NCBI GenBank assembly: GCA_002794775.1
Contig: NBAY01000004.1
Span: 1,240,001 to 1,304,000 of the forward strand
Length of the DNA stretch: 64,000 nucleotides
DNA from: Porodaedalea pini
Lineage: Eukaryota; Basidiomycota; Agaricomycetes; Hymenochaetales; Hymenochaetaceae
Direction: 5' to 3'
Part shown: piece after piece, positions 9,874-20,215 of the stretch
Layout: every line of letters begins with the position of its first letter
Position numbering within the stretch: position 1 is the stretch's first letter
Translations under genes and position numbers: made by a program
Notes under the pieces: generated by a model
What the model was told of the DNA's origin: nothing
Seen by the model: only the letters and a program-made list of their open reading frames with translations
The model's database searches: none

Positions 9874-12800
9874 CCATCGGGGCGACTGACCGAGAAGAAC
9901 AAGGGACTTCGAATCCGGATCCGCTAAAATATAACCAACCGTCTGTACAATACGTAGATGCAAACGACGTTGATGGTTTTCCCGATTACGAAGTCCCCAC
10001 CGGTGTGAAAGAAAGTGAAGAGCACGAGCAGCTGTTCATGAGAGGAACTGGCGGACGCCAGCTGGACCTTCTCCTGAACGTCGGACACAGCGTGGAAGGT
10101 GAAGTGAGGGAGGTAGACGCGCACGCGCTTGTGGATTCGGGATGTACGGGATCGTGCATTGACGTGAGATTCGTCGAACGATATGGGCTGGAGACGAAAC
10201 GATATATCCGACCCCTTGCGGTACTTAATGCCGACGGCACACACAACGAAGCCGGGTTGATCGAGGAGTACGTCGACGTTGAACTTACGATCGGTCACCA
10301 TAAGGAACGGATCGTCCTGGCGGTAACCTCTCTGGCATCGTCTAACATCTTCTTGGGGTACGACTGGCTTCGACGGCACAACCCAGAGGTCGACTGGAAG
10401 ACGGGGACGCTCGACTTCACTCGCTGCCCGAGCGAATGTGTGGTGGAGAAGGCTGTAGAGGACGGCATGCGGAAGGTGTGGGAGGTGGCGGAAGAGACGG
10501 GGAGGATGAGAGAGGTGCGAATGGACAAGGCGTCCTGGCCCGCATACCTCGACGATTACGCCGATGTCTTCTCGGAGAAGGGATTCGAGAAACTACCGGA
10601 ACACCGACCCTGGGACCATGTTATCGACTTGAAGCCCGACTTCAAACCAAGCGACTGTAAAATCTATCCGCTCACGCCAACTGAGCAACAGTCACTCAAG
10701 GACTTCCTCGACGAAAATCTGAAATCGGGTCGCATTCGACGGTCGATATCGCCAATGGCGTCGCCCTTCTTCTTCATCAAGAAGGCCGACAAGTCGCTAC
10801 GCCCGATCCAGGACTACCGTAAGCTTAATGACGGCACGATCAAGAATAAGTATCCCCTTCCTCTCATCGACGAACTTGTCGACAAGGTCAAGAAAGCGAA
10901 GTACATCACTAAGCTTGACCTTCGATGGGGGTACTACAATGTCCGGATCCGCGAAGGCGACGAATGGAAGGCAGCTTTTCGCACGAACATGGGCCTCTTC
11001 GAACCGACGGTCATGTTCTTTGGTCTCTGCAACGCCCCGGCGACGTTCCAGGCTTTTGTCAATCACATCTTCAAGGAACTGATTTACGCTAACCTGATCA
11101 TCGTATACCTCGATGACATATTGATTCTCTCGGAAACCATTGAGGAACATATAGACACGTCGAGGCGTGTCCTTCAGATCCTTCGAGAGAATGGCCTATA
11201 CCTGAAGCCGGAGAAGTGCGAGTTTGACGCCAAGGTCGTCAAATACCTCGGCCACATCATCGGTAATGGCGAGATCAAGGCTGACCCAGCAAAGACGGAG
11301 GCAATTGCGAACTGGCCGGTCCCACGAAACCTGAAGCAGCTACAACAGTTCCTCGGCATGGGTAACTGGCTACGACGGTTCATCAAGGACTACAGCAAGG
11401 TGGTCCATCCGCTGACGTCGTTAACGGGCAAGAAGGACTGGGTATGGGAGACCGAACAGCAGGAGGCGTTCGAGGAGCTGAGACGACGTCTCTGCTCACC
11501 TCCAGTCCTAGCCATCGCCAACGACGAGGGTCCTTTCCGCGTAGAAGCGGACTCGTCAAACTTTGCGCTCGGCGGTGTGTTGTTACAGAAGCAGGAAGGG
11601 AAGTGGAGGGTGATTGCCTATAGGTCAGAAGCACTCCTGCCCGCTGAACGAAACTACGAGATCTACGACAAGGAGATGCTCGCGATCGTTTCGGCGCTCA
11701 AGGAATGGCGACAATACCTCCTCGGCGCTCGCCACAAGATCGAAATCTGGTCCGACCACGCTAACCTCACCTACTTCAGGTCAGCGCAGAAGCTGAGCTA
11801 CCGTCAAGCCCGCTGGCGAACCGAACTCGAGGAGTTTGACTTCCACCTCGAACACAAGTCGGGGAAGACGATGGGCAAGGCAGATCTACTGTCGCGCAAA
11901 GCAGGCTATGATGAGGGAAAGGATGACAACGACGATGTCGTGTTCATCAAGAACAAGTGGCTAAATCGTGGAGTGGTCAGAACGTCACGGGAGGAAGTGT
12001 TGGAACAAGTGGGTGGCGCGCAGAGGGCGCAGGACGGGTCGGAAAGGCCGACGAATATGGTAGAGGTCGACGGGTTGTGGCGGATGAAAGGCAAGGTGTA
12101 CGTGCCATCGACGATGAAGGAAGCGGTGTTGCGGGAGTGCCACGACTCGACCCTGGCAGGACATCCCGGATCGTCGAAGACGGTCGAACTGGTACGTCGA
12201 GACTTCTGGTGGGCGTCGATGTTCTCCGATGTCCGAGCATACGTCCGAGGATGCGACCGTTGCCAACGGACGAAGGCTCTGAGGGCATCGAGGTCGAGGC
12301 CACTTCATCCTAACGCAATCCCTGAAGGTCCCTGGGAGATCGTCACGGTCGACCTAATCGGAGAGCTCCCGGACTCCAAGGGACACAACGCGATCTGCGT
12401 CTTCGTGGATAGGTTCTCGAAGCAGATGCACGCGATTCCGACGACGACAAAACTGTCAGCAGAAGGCATGGCCCAGCTGTACCGCGATCATGTCTTCCGC
12501 CTCCACGGCTTGCCGAAGAAGATTATCCATGACCGCGGCACGCAGTTCGACGCATCGATGATGAAGGAGCTGTACAAACTCCTACACATCGAGGGCAACC
12601 CGTCAACGGCATACCACCCGCAAACAGACGGTCAGACGGAACGCGTTAACCAAGAGCTCGAACAATACCTCCGACTCTTCGTTGACCATCGGCAGTCGGA
12701 CTGGAAGGACTGGCTCCCTCTCGCAGAGTTCGCCTACAACAACCGCGAACACTCGGCGACGAAGATGTCACCCTTCTACGCGAACACTGGACGTCACCCT

Positions 12801-13499
12801 AGGAGCTTCGACACCATACGAACGTCCTCTGCCAACATGTCGGCAGAAGAATTCGCGAAGCACATCAAGGAGACCCATCGCGCGGCAAGGGACAATCTGG
12901 TCAAGGCAGCTGAAGACATGAAACGCTACCATGACAGGACGGCAGGAGCATCGGTGGAATACAAGACTGGCGATAAGGTCTTCCTCGACGGACGAAATAT
13001 CAGCACGGACTCGCCCACGAAGAAGCTTGCCGACAAATGGTACGGTCCCTTCGACATTGTCGACAAGGTAGGAGCGAGCGCCTACCAGCTCAAGCTCCCC
13101 AAACGATGGAGAAAGGTCCACCCTGTCTTCAATGAAGCCCTGTTGAAACCTGCCATCGAACCGTCCTTTGAAAGCCAGAAGCAACCGCCGCCGCCACCGC
13201 CGAAAATCGTCGACGACGAAGAGGAATACGAGGTCGAAAAGGTCATAGACTCACGTCTGCACCGAGGTAAACTACAATACCTCGTAAAGTGGGCCGGGTA
13301 CAACGAACCTACTTGGCAGCCTGAGACGGACTTCGGCGAGAACGCGAAGGAGGCGATCGCTGAGTTCTACCTCAAACATCCCGGTGCACCTCGGAAACTC
13401 GACATCCCTCATCAACGACTCCGTCCGCTCTTTGTCGACACCGAGCCTGACGACCGCGATCATGGTTGGTCGGGACGCCCAACCTTGAAGGGGGGGTAA
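9830..13499 (+). CDS. Pol of chromovirus copy 2 (protease, RT, RNase H, integrase, chromodomain)
   Basis: The frame is open from about 9830, overlapping the end of gag, to the stop at 13497-13499. The first ATG-like start (GTG) is at 10005, so expression as a Gag-Pol fusion by -1 frameshift is likely. Domains in order: aspartic protease (ALVDSGCTGS), reverse transcriptase with YLDD catalytic motif, RNase H, integrase zinc finger (H...H, CDRCQRTK) and DDE core (TVDLIGEL, HDRGTQFDAS, ERVNQELEQYL). A GPF-type module (WYGPFDIV) and a chromodomain (EYEVEKVIDSRLHRGKLQYL) end the protein. All catalytic residues are present and there is no internal stop. Confidence 0.95.
9850..9858 (+). promoter_or_regulatory. 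Candidate -1 frameshift heptamer GGGTTTT
   Basis: The gag codons CAG GGT TTT contain G GGT TTT, which fits the X XXY YYZ slippery pattern. It lies inside the short gag/pol overlap; the pol frame is open from about 9830. A -1 slip joins ...QGF to CEWSGVAIG. Copy 1 has GGATTTT here, so the heptamer is not conserved in the old copy. The position is good to a few bases. Confidence 0.45.
13487..13497 (+). promoter_or_regulatory. Polypurine tract before the 3' LTR of copy 2
   Basis: GAAGGGGGGG, followed by TAA, lies directly before the 3' LTR at 13500. It overlaps the last pol codons and is the expected plus-strand primer. Confidence 0.8.
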
Positions 13500-13912
13500 T
13501 GTTAGAACCTGAACTTTCACCTTTTCTTTATTTTCCCCTTTTACCATTTCCTTTATTATATTCGTCCTTTTTATTATATTTACCCATCTTACACAATCAT
13601 TCCCACACTGCCTTCTTTCGTTCCATTCCCACTCATTATGTAATGTTAGGTAATATAGTCTCACGGTCGTCACTATATAAGGTCTCAGGAATCGCATGAA
13701 CTCCTTGTTCTGCTTTTCCTCTTACCTCCGCGACGACCTAGGTGAGACTCGTCCCCCTTGTATTAGTTTAGACTTGTATTAATCCTCTTACCTCCGCGAC
13801 GACCTAGCCTGAGTAAGCGTGTCCCGAGTCTACGCTCGAGTATAGCACGTCCCAGACGACAGTCAGCCGAGGCCTGCCCAGTCCGAGTCGTCTCCCGGAC
13901 TCCCGCCTAACA
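13500..13912 (+). repeat. 3' LTR of copy 2
   Basis: 413 bp, reading the same as the 5' LTR from TGTTAGAACCTG to CGCCTAACA. The CGTTC duplication follows at 13913-13917. Confidence 0.96.
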
Positions 13913-14302
13913 CGTTCTTCTTTACTGATGTGGACTTTATATGTCTTGGCATCTCGATAGTAGATTGCCTGTCCTGTTTCAAAGTATGGGGATTGGCCTT
14001 TCCACATGTGTGCTCGTAATGTGACGTCCTGGTCCATTAATCCTATTGTCTTCAGGAATTCTGGGACCTTCTATGCTACGTTCTGTAGTAGCATGCACTT
14101 GGTGCATTGGGGATCAACCTCCATTGGTTGTCCTTTGCTTTCTTGACATTTATGTGCCATGTCACAAGGTGTGACAGTGTAGCGTGACTGTGACTGACGG
14201 ATTTTTGCCTGGGCAAGTATCCGTCAAGATCAGGTGACCACAGTATCACGTGTATGATCAATGTTTCTGAATGTGTGAAAATTTCCTTTCACTCGCCTAA
14301 CA

Positions 14303-14706
14303 GGATCACACAAAGGGAACACCACCAACAATGTAGCTGATGGGCAATCCTCCTCGACTGGCCAATCACTACCCACCAGACACAACAGGAAGCACATCAC
14401 GAACTCTGGGAACTCAGAGATGAAATCATCGATGACCTCATCACTACATGGCGAAGGGGCTTTGACGGCTACTTAACAGTAGACCGCCGCGCCACCCAAG
14501 CCTATTACGGAGTACAACTCAAAGCGGTAGTTGGCATTGATGTAGCGCCCAGCGAAGTTGGCTTAACAACAGGATACACCCAGGTCTACGAAGAATGCCT
14601 AATGGCAGCAACCAGACTAGTGGATGATAGAAGTGGTGAAGGAAACCCACTACCAGTCTCTGCACCAGGAGGAAGCCAGACAAGCACCACCGAATCTACC
14701 AACTAA
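14303..14706 (+). pseudogene. Unrecognised reading-frame fragment without ATG
   Basis: One frame is open from about 14339 to a TAA at 14704-14706 and encodes an ordered-looking acidic protein segment (ELWELRDEIIDDLITTW, then GFDGYLTVDRRATQAYYG). No ATG precedes it in frame. It begins just after the end of copy 1, so it is probably the 3' piece of a frame that copy 1 interrupted. The protein family is unknown to me. It is followed by a purine tract and an LTR-like block, so it may be the last coding part of another retroelement. Confidence 0.45.
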
Positions 14707-14739
14707 CCAATGGATGACTCATCCCTGGAAAGGGAATAG

Positions 14740-15251
14740 TGAGACTCTCGGAACCAAGTGGCTATTTATAGCACAGTGACATCACCATGATGCAATACTC
14801 CACAACGGTGGGGTAAAGCATAGGAACTTTGGAACAAGTGGCACAAGTGGCTATTTATAGCACGCAACAATGTCATAGTGGAGCGGAAGGTTCTAGGAAT
14901 TACTGCAGATCATGGGAGAAGTGGAGAAGCCATTCCCTGACTAGTTACAATTAGGTTAGCTGTAGAGCTAAGGTTCAAAGAACCCAAACTCTATAAAGAG
15001 GCGAGCAGGAGCACCCTTGTCTCCTCAGCAAAATTCTTCTGCCCTTGATACGTCTTCAATACTAGTTCAGCTTGAGCCCACAGCTCGCTGCTATTACTGT
15101 TATTCTCCTGCTAAAGACCAAGTGCTCAACAAGCCAATCACCCCTCCATATGACTAGCTCAAGAATGCTTACCTTGAGTCTTCAAGAAGGACATCTACTA
15201 GTTCTGGTACGTCGGACAGATTAGTCACCTGTTCCGACACTGGTCCTAACA
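14740..15251 (+). repeat. LTR-like block (512 bp)
   Basis: It follows a purine tract (GGAAAGGGA), starts TGAGACTCTCGG and ends GGTCCTAACA, so it has TG...CA ends. It contains two copies of AAGTGGCTATTTATAGCAC (14756-14774 and 14845-14863) and a CTATAAAG promoter-like box near 14990. Only one copy is present in the window and no target duplication is visible, so the call is an inference. Confidence 0.45.
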
Positions 15252-15254
15252 AAT

Positions 15255-15765
15255 TCTCAATGGACTCCAATTGGTTGATTTTCTACTGAAATTTATTTTA
15301 TAATACACATGGAGAAGATAGCAGAATATTTTTCTAATTGACTTATTTTTTTCAGCATTTTTCCTAACTTTTTCATATGAGGAATATTAATGAGTTGTTT
15401 GAGCTCAGAGTATAAAATTGATTGTAGATGATTTGCATGCTGCTGCTTTGGAGTTACCACTTTTAGCCATCAAAATTTTGGGAGAAGAGCATGATTTAAT
15501 TTAATTATTTCATTTTTTTACAATTTTTTTCATAGGGGAAATGAGTTGATTGAGCCTACAGAGTGGTGTGCTCATGGATGTGTGCCCATGTGCAAACATC
15601 ATGTGATGATCTGCAATGTTGCTGCTTTGAGCCATCAAAATTTTCGGAGCTGGCCGGAGCAGGAGCATGTGATGTGACAACTAAAGAAGGAAAAAGGAAG
15701 CATCAAAACATTGAAAGTCCGAATTTAGTCAGCTTGTAGCTATGTAAAAGTAGGGGGTTGCGTTT
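15255..15765. repeat. Long direct repeat, left copy
   Basis: About 510 bp from CTCAATGGACTCC to GGGGGTTGCGTTT. It matches 16557-17413 with small changes and one deletion. The sequence is AT-rich and non-coding. The ends are not TG...CA, so these are not obviously LTRs. Confidence 0.8.
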
Positions 15766-16556
15766 AATAATAAGGACCAGCCCTGGAGTTCTCGGCTTCG
15801 CCGGGAACTCCGCTGGCCATCAATCCGAGTTTTTAGGCATTGCTTAATCCGAGTTTTTTTGGTTCTACAGATTTAATTAATGTAATTTCTCACTCTAAAA
15901 GCTATACCTATTTAAAGTTCCTTCCTGGCCATCAGTCTAAGCTCTTAGAACAATGCTTCATCTTAGTTCACATGATATATCTCACATACACATGCTTGAA
16001 AGCAATCTGAAGTTTTATTGTATGACACTCTATTTACAACAAAACCTCACTAAGTACAATATTGGTTGTTGAGAACTTGAAGATAGAATAAGTCTCCTTC
16101 AATGGAGAGACATAGTGCATAATACCTGCTTCTCATGTCTTCATTTAAAATAGAAAGGATGTTATTTATACAATATAGATACTATGTTAGGACACCTTGT
16201 ATTATATTCATAAAAGACTATAGGTGTAGGCCTGCTAGAGTATTCTCACTACTTCTAACATGTTGCTGACTTCCTATACATCATGACTTGACCCTGATGT
16301 ATTGAGTGTCTGACATTCCAAGACACAAACTCTGAAACACAACCATGTAGCTGTACCACAATTATGAGGAGTCCAAGTCTGAGACTCAGTGGCAGTCTCC
16401 AGACCTATGGAGTCTGGCACATTATGTTCAGTTCATGCCATTTTCACATTCTATTTACTGCCCAGCTCATCCAAAGCTTATATGCACTTATACTGAGTTG
16501 TGCTATGTATACTCTGGCATGAGCCAGACCAATGATTTACATATTCTGAGAGTAAC
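15766..16556. other. Non-coding spacer between the direct repeats
   Basis: AT-rich sequence without a supported frame. A TGTTAGGACACC...CTTCTAACA segment near 16183-16260 has short inverted ends, but too little else to name it. Confidence 0.4.
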
Positions 16557-17413
16557 TCTCAATGGACTCCTATTGGTTGATTTTCTACTGAAATTTATTT
16601 TATAATACACATGGAGAAGATAGCAGAATATTTCTCTAACTGACTTATTTTTTTCAGCATTTTTCCTAACTTTTTCATGTGAGGAGTATAAAATTGATTA
16701 TAGATGATTTGCAAGCTGCTGCTTTGGAGTTACCACTTTTAGCCATCAAATTTTTGAGAGAAGAGCATGATTTAATTAAATTATTTTTTCCCTGATTTTT
16801 TCGAATTTTTTTCATATTAGTCCATTCTTGGGTAAAGCCTTGTGGAATTGAGTAAGGATCAACAATATAAGGCTTATCCTCAGAGTCTGAGTGAGAAGGT
16901 GAGCTGAGGTGACTCATAGTATATGCAGAGCAAAGGAGGATGATGGTGGTTAAAGAGAAAGAGCAGGAAAAGGCAGCATTGCTGAATTTTAGCATGTGGA
17001 ATATTGTGCAAAGTAATAATTCCCAGGCCTTTCTTAGATGCAAAGTTACTGATCAAGCAAATCATGCAAATAAAACAGAAAATACTTCAAGATACTTGAA
17101 AATAAGGGCATGATTTAATTAAATTATTTTTTTCCTGATTTTTGTGATTTTTTTCATATTTTTTACAATTTTTTTTTCATAGGGGAAATGAGTTGATTGA
17201 GCCTACAGAGCGGTCTGCTCACGGATGTGTGCCCATGTGCAGACATCATGTGATGATCTGCAATGTTGCCGCTTTGAGCCATCAAAATTTTCGGAGCTGG
17301 CCGGAGCAGGAGCATGTGGGTGACAACTAAAGAAGGAAAAAAGAAGCATCAAAAACATTGAAAGTCCGAATTTAGTCAGCATGTGGCTGTGTCGAAAGTA
17401 GGGGGTTGCGTTT
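16557..17413. repeat. Long direct repeat, right copy with an internal ~340-bp insertion
   Basis: It matches 15255-15765 in two blocks (16557 to about 16820, and about 17108 to 17413). The extra segment is bounded by a repeated GCATGATTTAATTAAATTA stretch near 16764 and 17108. Inside it the minus strand has an open frame of 122 codons (16675-17043) that I do not recognise and do not support as a gene. Confidence 0.75.
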
Positions 17414-18061
17414 GTATATTAAGATCTAGAAATTTTGCAACTCCGTGAAAATAAGATTGACGTCTTCAACAGCTCTCCGTTCCAATCGCTCTGAACGTGT
17501 TCAAGCTCCTTAAGGCTCTTCCAAGCATGCTGTCTCGTCTACATCGCGCGGACTTAGCGGAAAGAAGCAAACGAAAATGCGCGAATCATATGTCAGACTC
17601 ACGGGGAAGCACAGTCGCTGTAAGACTGTTCACTGCATCAAGACATCTCGTAGCTTGTCGCCTAGACAGTACGTCCCGGACCGCCATCGGACATTAATAT
17701 ACATATTGCACTATTATAGCTACGGCAGAAGCGTGCAGGAATCTTGCTTACCTCCATCGTAATCTCAAACATCCGACTCGGATTGCAACGGCAGGGATTC
17801 CTCATCGACGCAAATGGCTGCCACTCTCCGATCATTCTGAAACATGAAGTTCAGAGTTGTACTTCTATCTAGTGGCTAGCAAGTTCTCCCATACGACCGC
17901 AAGGTTTCTATGAAGGAGGGCCTCATTGGTTTACACCGCGAACAGTCGAAATACGTGAATTGGACATTGAACGGACGTGCGGTTGAGGTCTTTCTCCTGC
18001 GATTGTAAGAGAGTAAAACCAAGCTCTCGTTCAGCAGCTTACAATTGTATCTCTTCTGAAC
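17414..18061. other. Intergenic
   Basis: No supported gene. Short frames near 17497-17762 overlap one another in different phases and show no recognisable content. Confidence 0.4.
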
Positions 18062-19160
18062 ATGTCCGGAGTCCCACTCCCTCCCTTTCCCGACGATGTC
18101 TTCTGCTGGTCGTCTGTTACGAGCTCATCAAAGCCGGAAACACTCAAAAGATTGAGAAACTCTGGAAGGCTGCAACTGAGCTCCGTGTTTTCTCCGCTTT
18201 GAGCACCTTCGTTTCAGACTGAAGAATGATGGTGCTAATCATGAAGTCGAGGAGATGTTTGAGATGGGAGCCGAGACTATGAATCTCCCAACGGGGGAAA
18301 AGATAAAGTTCGAGCAAGGTGATGATGGCCAGTCTTTCGGGCAAGTAATTTATGTCTACACCAAACTCTGCTTTTGAATCCGCTAACTGTCGTAATAAAT
18401 GTGCAAAGCAGCAGGAATAACCGCGACGGACGAGTACGGTAACCTTGACATAGTCGAATTCATCAACATATCTAAGGACGACGCTCTCGCGTATCCCAAG
18501 CCAATCCATCGCACTTATACCTCGATTGTGAACGAGCGCCACCATCAGACTATTCGTGCGCAAGTCCCTCGAAGCTGACAACTTTGTCTTGTCCGTCTTC
18601 GAGAAGAAGCTCGACCTTCCCACAGGCGCACTCCTGAGCGTTCATTCGCTCAAAAAAAACAGCGGCTCGGACGCGCACTGCATCAAGAATCCGCCCAAGC
18701 GCGCTGACGATGATTCGGCGAAAGGGAAAGAGAAAGTTGCCATCGGAGCTCATACCGATTTCAGGTCACTCTCGTTCTTGCACAACCGGCTTGGAGGGTT
18801 ACAGGTGCTCCCGCCGGAAGGCCCTGGCAGTACGTGAGCTCAGCTCGCTCCCGGGACATGCGATCTGCAATGTCGGAGACGCGCTCACGCTGTTCTCTGG
18901 AGGTATATTGCGCTCTAACCTATACCGCCTTGTCCCCCCCTCCTGGCGGTGCGTACCCACGCTGGTCGCTCGTGTTCTTCACGCGTCCGGGTAACAATGT
19001 CCACCTTCATGCTCTTGTCGACAAGAACGATGCGATTAAAGCTGCCGTATCTCGCATGTCCCCCGAGGAGCGGACGAGATATGAGCCAGATGCGACGAGC
19101 GAGTGGTTCGCTAGGCGGATCAAGAACCAGAGGATTAAGAACAGGACGATGCGTGTGTGA
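18062..19160 (+). pseudogene. Broken 2-oxoglutarate/Fe(II) oxygenase (isopenicillin-N-synthase-like)
   Basis: Pieces in three phases together resemble a fungal non-haem iron dioxygenase. They are MSGVPLPPFPDDV, then LVVCYELIKAGNTQKIEKLW, then LKNDGANHEVEEMFEMGAET, then VAIGAHTDFRSLSFLHN, then GHAICNVGDALTLFSGGIL, and finally PRWSLVFFTRPGN. The H-x-D iron ligands are present (HTD). The distal His expected before R-x-V-x-P-P reads Tyr (SNLYRLVPP). Phase changes occur near 18098, 18540, 18830 and 18945, and a GC-AG intron probably starts at about 18340. Several independent frame breaks plus a lost iron ligand argue for a pseudogene, not sequencing errors. Confidence 0.78.
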
Positions 19161-19472
19161 GAAACTCTGTTAGAAACATATACTGATTGACTGCGCAGGG
19201 CCCTGAAACATGGCGGGCGAGCAGGGGTATGGAGCATAAGCCCGAAGTGATTTGAATGCACAATCGCTGCCTGGATCTGCTTCAATAATAGTTGAATACA
19301 TGTCGGTTCAGCACCTACGGTCATCCCTCATCGAAGCGGCGCACATAAACATTTCAATGAAACTCCTTCGAGCAATAAATCAAACAATTATTATCATATG
19401 AAGAGTGGTTGACGGAGTACAGTGTAGAGCATAAAAGTACAGAGAACGGAATTATAATTTAAGGCTCAAGAA
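19161..19472. other. Intergenic, convergent 3' flanks
   Basis: Short AT-rich interval between the 3' end of the oxygenase pseudogene and the 3' end of the minus-strand gene. I see nothing else in it. Confidence 0.5.
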
Positions 19473-20215
19473 TTAAACAAGTCTGTTTGAGTCGTCTCTG
19501 CTATTCGGAGCATCCGAAGGGATACGCTGCTCAAGGTAGAACTTCTCCCTCTCACGTCCCTCACGTCCCTCCGCAATTTTCTGCAACAAAGAAAGTCAGT
19601 TTGCAAAAAAAGAAAAAAGATGAGAGCAGAATACCCACAGCTTTCAGTGCCTGAATATTGGCCATCAAGGCATCAAGTGCGTTCTCCGACATCTCAGCCA
19701 TCTAAATAGCGAGCAAGACAATCAGATACGAAAGTCTACGGAGACGTCAGTCTGATACTTACCGCGTCACTTGCTTGCTTTCCGACTTCACGAATGCGCT
19801 CTGCTTGCCATTCGTTCGAATGAGCAGCGGGCTCGTTCGTATAGGTAGGGGCTGGTGATGGAGTCGGAGCCGGAGCCGTCACACGGGGAGGCGCTGCAAG
19901 AGGCGCGGCGACGGCTGGCTGTACGACCTGCGAAGGAGGCGCCGTATTCCGTTCTTGCGCCGGAGGCTGCTCACGACGTCGGTGGCACCCGAAGTGATTT
20001 CCAGACCAATGCTTCCACTCCCCATTATGACCTCCAGTGCCGCCAGTGATTGTGCGTTCCTTCCCCTCATGCCGCGACCACATGGCAAACGCACCTGCGC
20101 CGAGCGCGAACCAGAAGAGGCGGGGGAAGAACCTGAAGCGGCGCGGTCCGTGGGCGAAAGGATAGTGGTAGTTGCGTTGCCATCGCGGGAAGTCGCCAGG
20201 GCGCATATCGGGCAT
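19473..20215 (-). CDS. Small predicted membrane protein, 207 aa
   Basis: Three exons: 19763-20215, 19639-19701 and 19473-19580, joined by GTAAGT...TAG and GTGGGT...CAG introns; the total of 624 nt is in frame. The N-terminus is basic with aromatic residues and one likely membrane segment (RLFWFALGAGAFAMW, around residues 32-46). A Pro/Ala-rich linker follows, then a charged helical C-terminus (SENALDALMANIQALKAKIA). I do not recognise the family; proteins of this plan are common as hypothetical proteins in basidiomycetes. Role unknown. Confidence 0.75.

Larger units (their letters stand above)
7664..13912 (+). mobile_element. Young, apparently complete chromovirus (copy 2), 6,249 bp
   Basis: The element has two 413-bp LTRs that read as identical, a perfect CGTTC duplication, TG...CA ends with TGTTAG/CTAACA inverted termini, and a primer site one base after the 5' LTR. 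A G-rich polypurine tract precedes the 3' LTR, and gag and pol have no internal stop. The domain order protease-RT-RNase H-integrase-chromodomain places it with Tf1/sushi-like chromoviruses. LTR identity means a recent insertion. It sits inside an older element's reading frame, so it disrupts no host gene. Confidence 0.96.
7433..14194 (-). pseudogene. Unrecognised Cys-rich reading frame, split by copy 2
   Basis: On the minus strand the frame runs from about 14194 through one TAG (near 14071-14073) to 13913. If copy 2 and one CGTTC duplication are removed, it continues without a shift from ...KVHISKEE into RGMENYKWDTV... and on to a stop at 7433. The upstream part contains a C-X6-C...C-X2-C arrangement (PCDMAHKC, then DPQCTKC). 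The middle has a hydrophilic, KY-rich stretch (GQAIYYRDAKTYKVHISKEE). I do not recognise the family. It lies inside the insertion of unknown class, so it is probably that element's protein. It is dead here because of the stop and the 6.25-kb insertion. Confidence 0.6.
6324..14291 (-). mobile_element. Insertion of undetermined class inside the 3' LTR of copy 1 (itself split by copy 2)
   Basis: Without copy 2 it is about 1.7 kb. Its left end starts TGTTAGGGTTGGG and its right end finishes TTTCCTTTCA. CCCGC lies on the left and CTCGC on the right, a likely 5-bp target duplication with one change. I see no matching terminal repeats, so I cannot call it an LTR or a terminal-inverted-repeat element. 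The minus strand carries a long open frame near the right end (see 7433-14194). The left 0.8 kb is non-coding. Strand is set by that frame. Confidence 0.5.
1..14302 (+). mobile_element. Old degenerate chromovirus (copy 1), interrupted by nested insertions
   Basis: The order is gag, protease, reverse transcriptase, RNase H, integrase, chromodomain and 3' LTR, with close similarity to intact copy 2 along its whole length. The 5' LTR lies left of the window. At least seven stop codons break the frames. Two insertions split it: a solo LTR at 3265-4180, and a large block at 6324-14291 that separates the last six bases of its 3' LTR (14297-14302) from the rest. It is a dead element of the Tf1/sushi-like chromovirus type. 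The boundary call rests on comparison with copy 2 and on the CCCGC/CTCGC duplication around the block. Confidence 0.88.

Noticed and set aside
10436..12313. Several open frames of 60-118 codons on both strands within pol of copy 2
   Set aside because: They overlap the intact pol frame whose domains are certain, so they are shadows of it.
16183..16260. TGTTAGGACACC...CTTCTAACA as a tiny LTR or MITE
   Set aside because: Only about six bases of the ends pair, no target duplication is seen, and nothing internal supports it.
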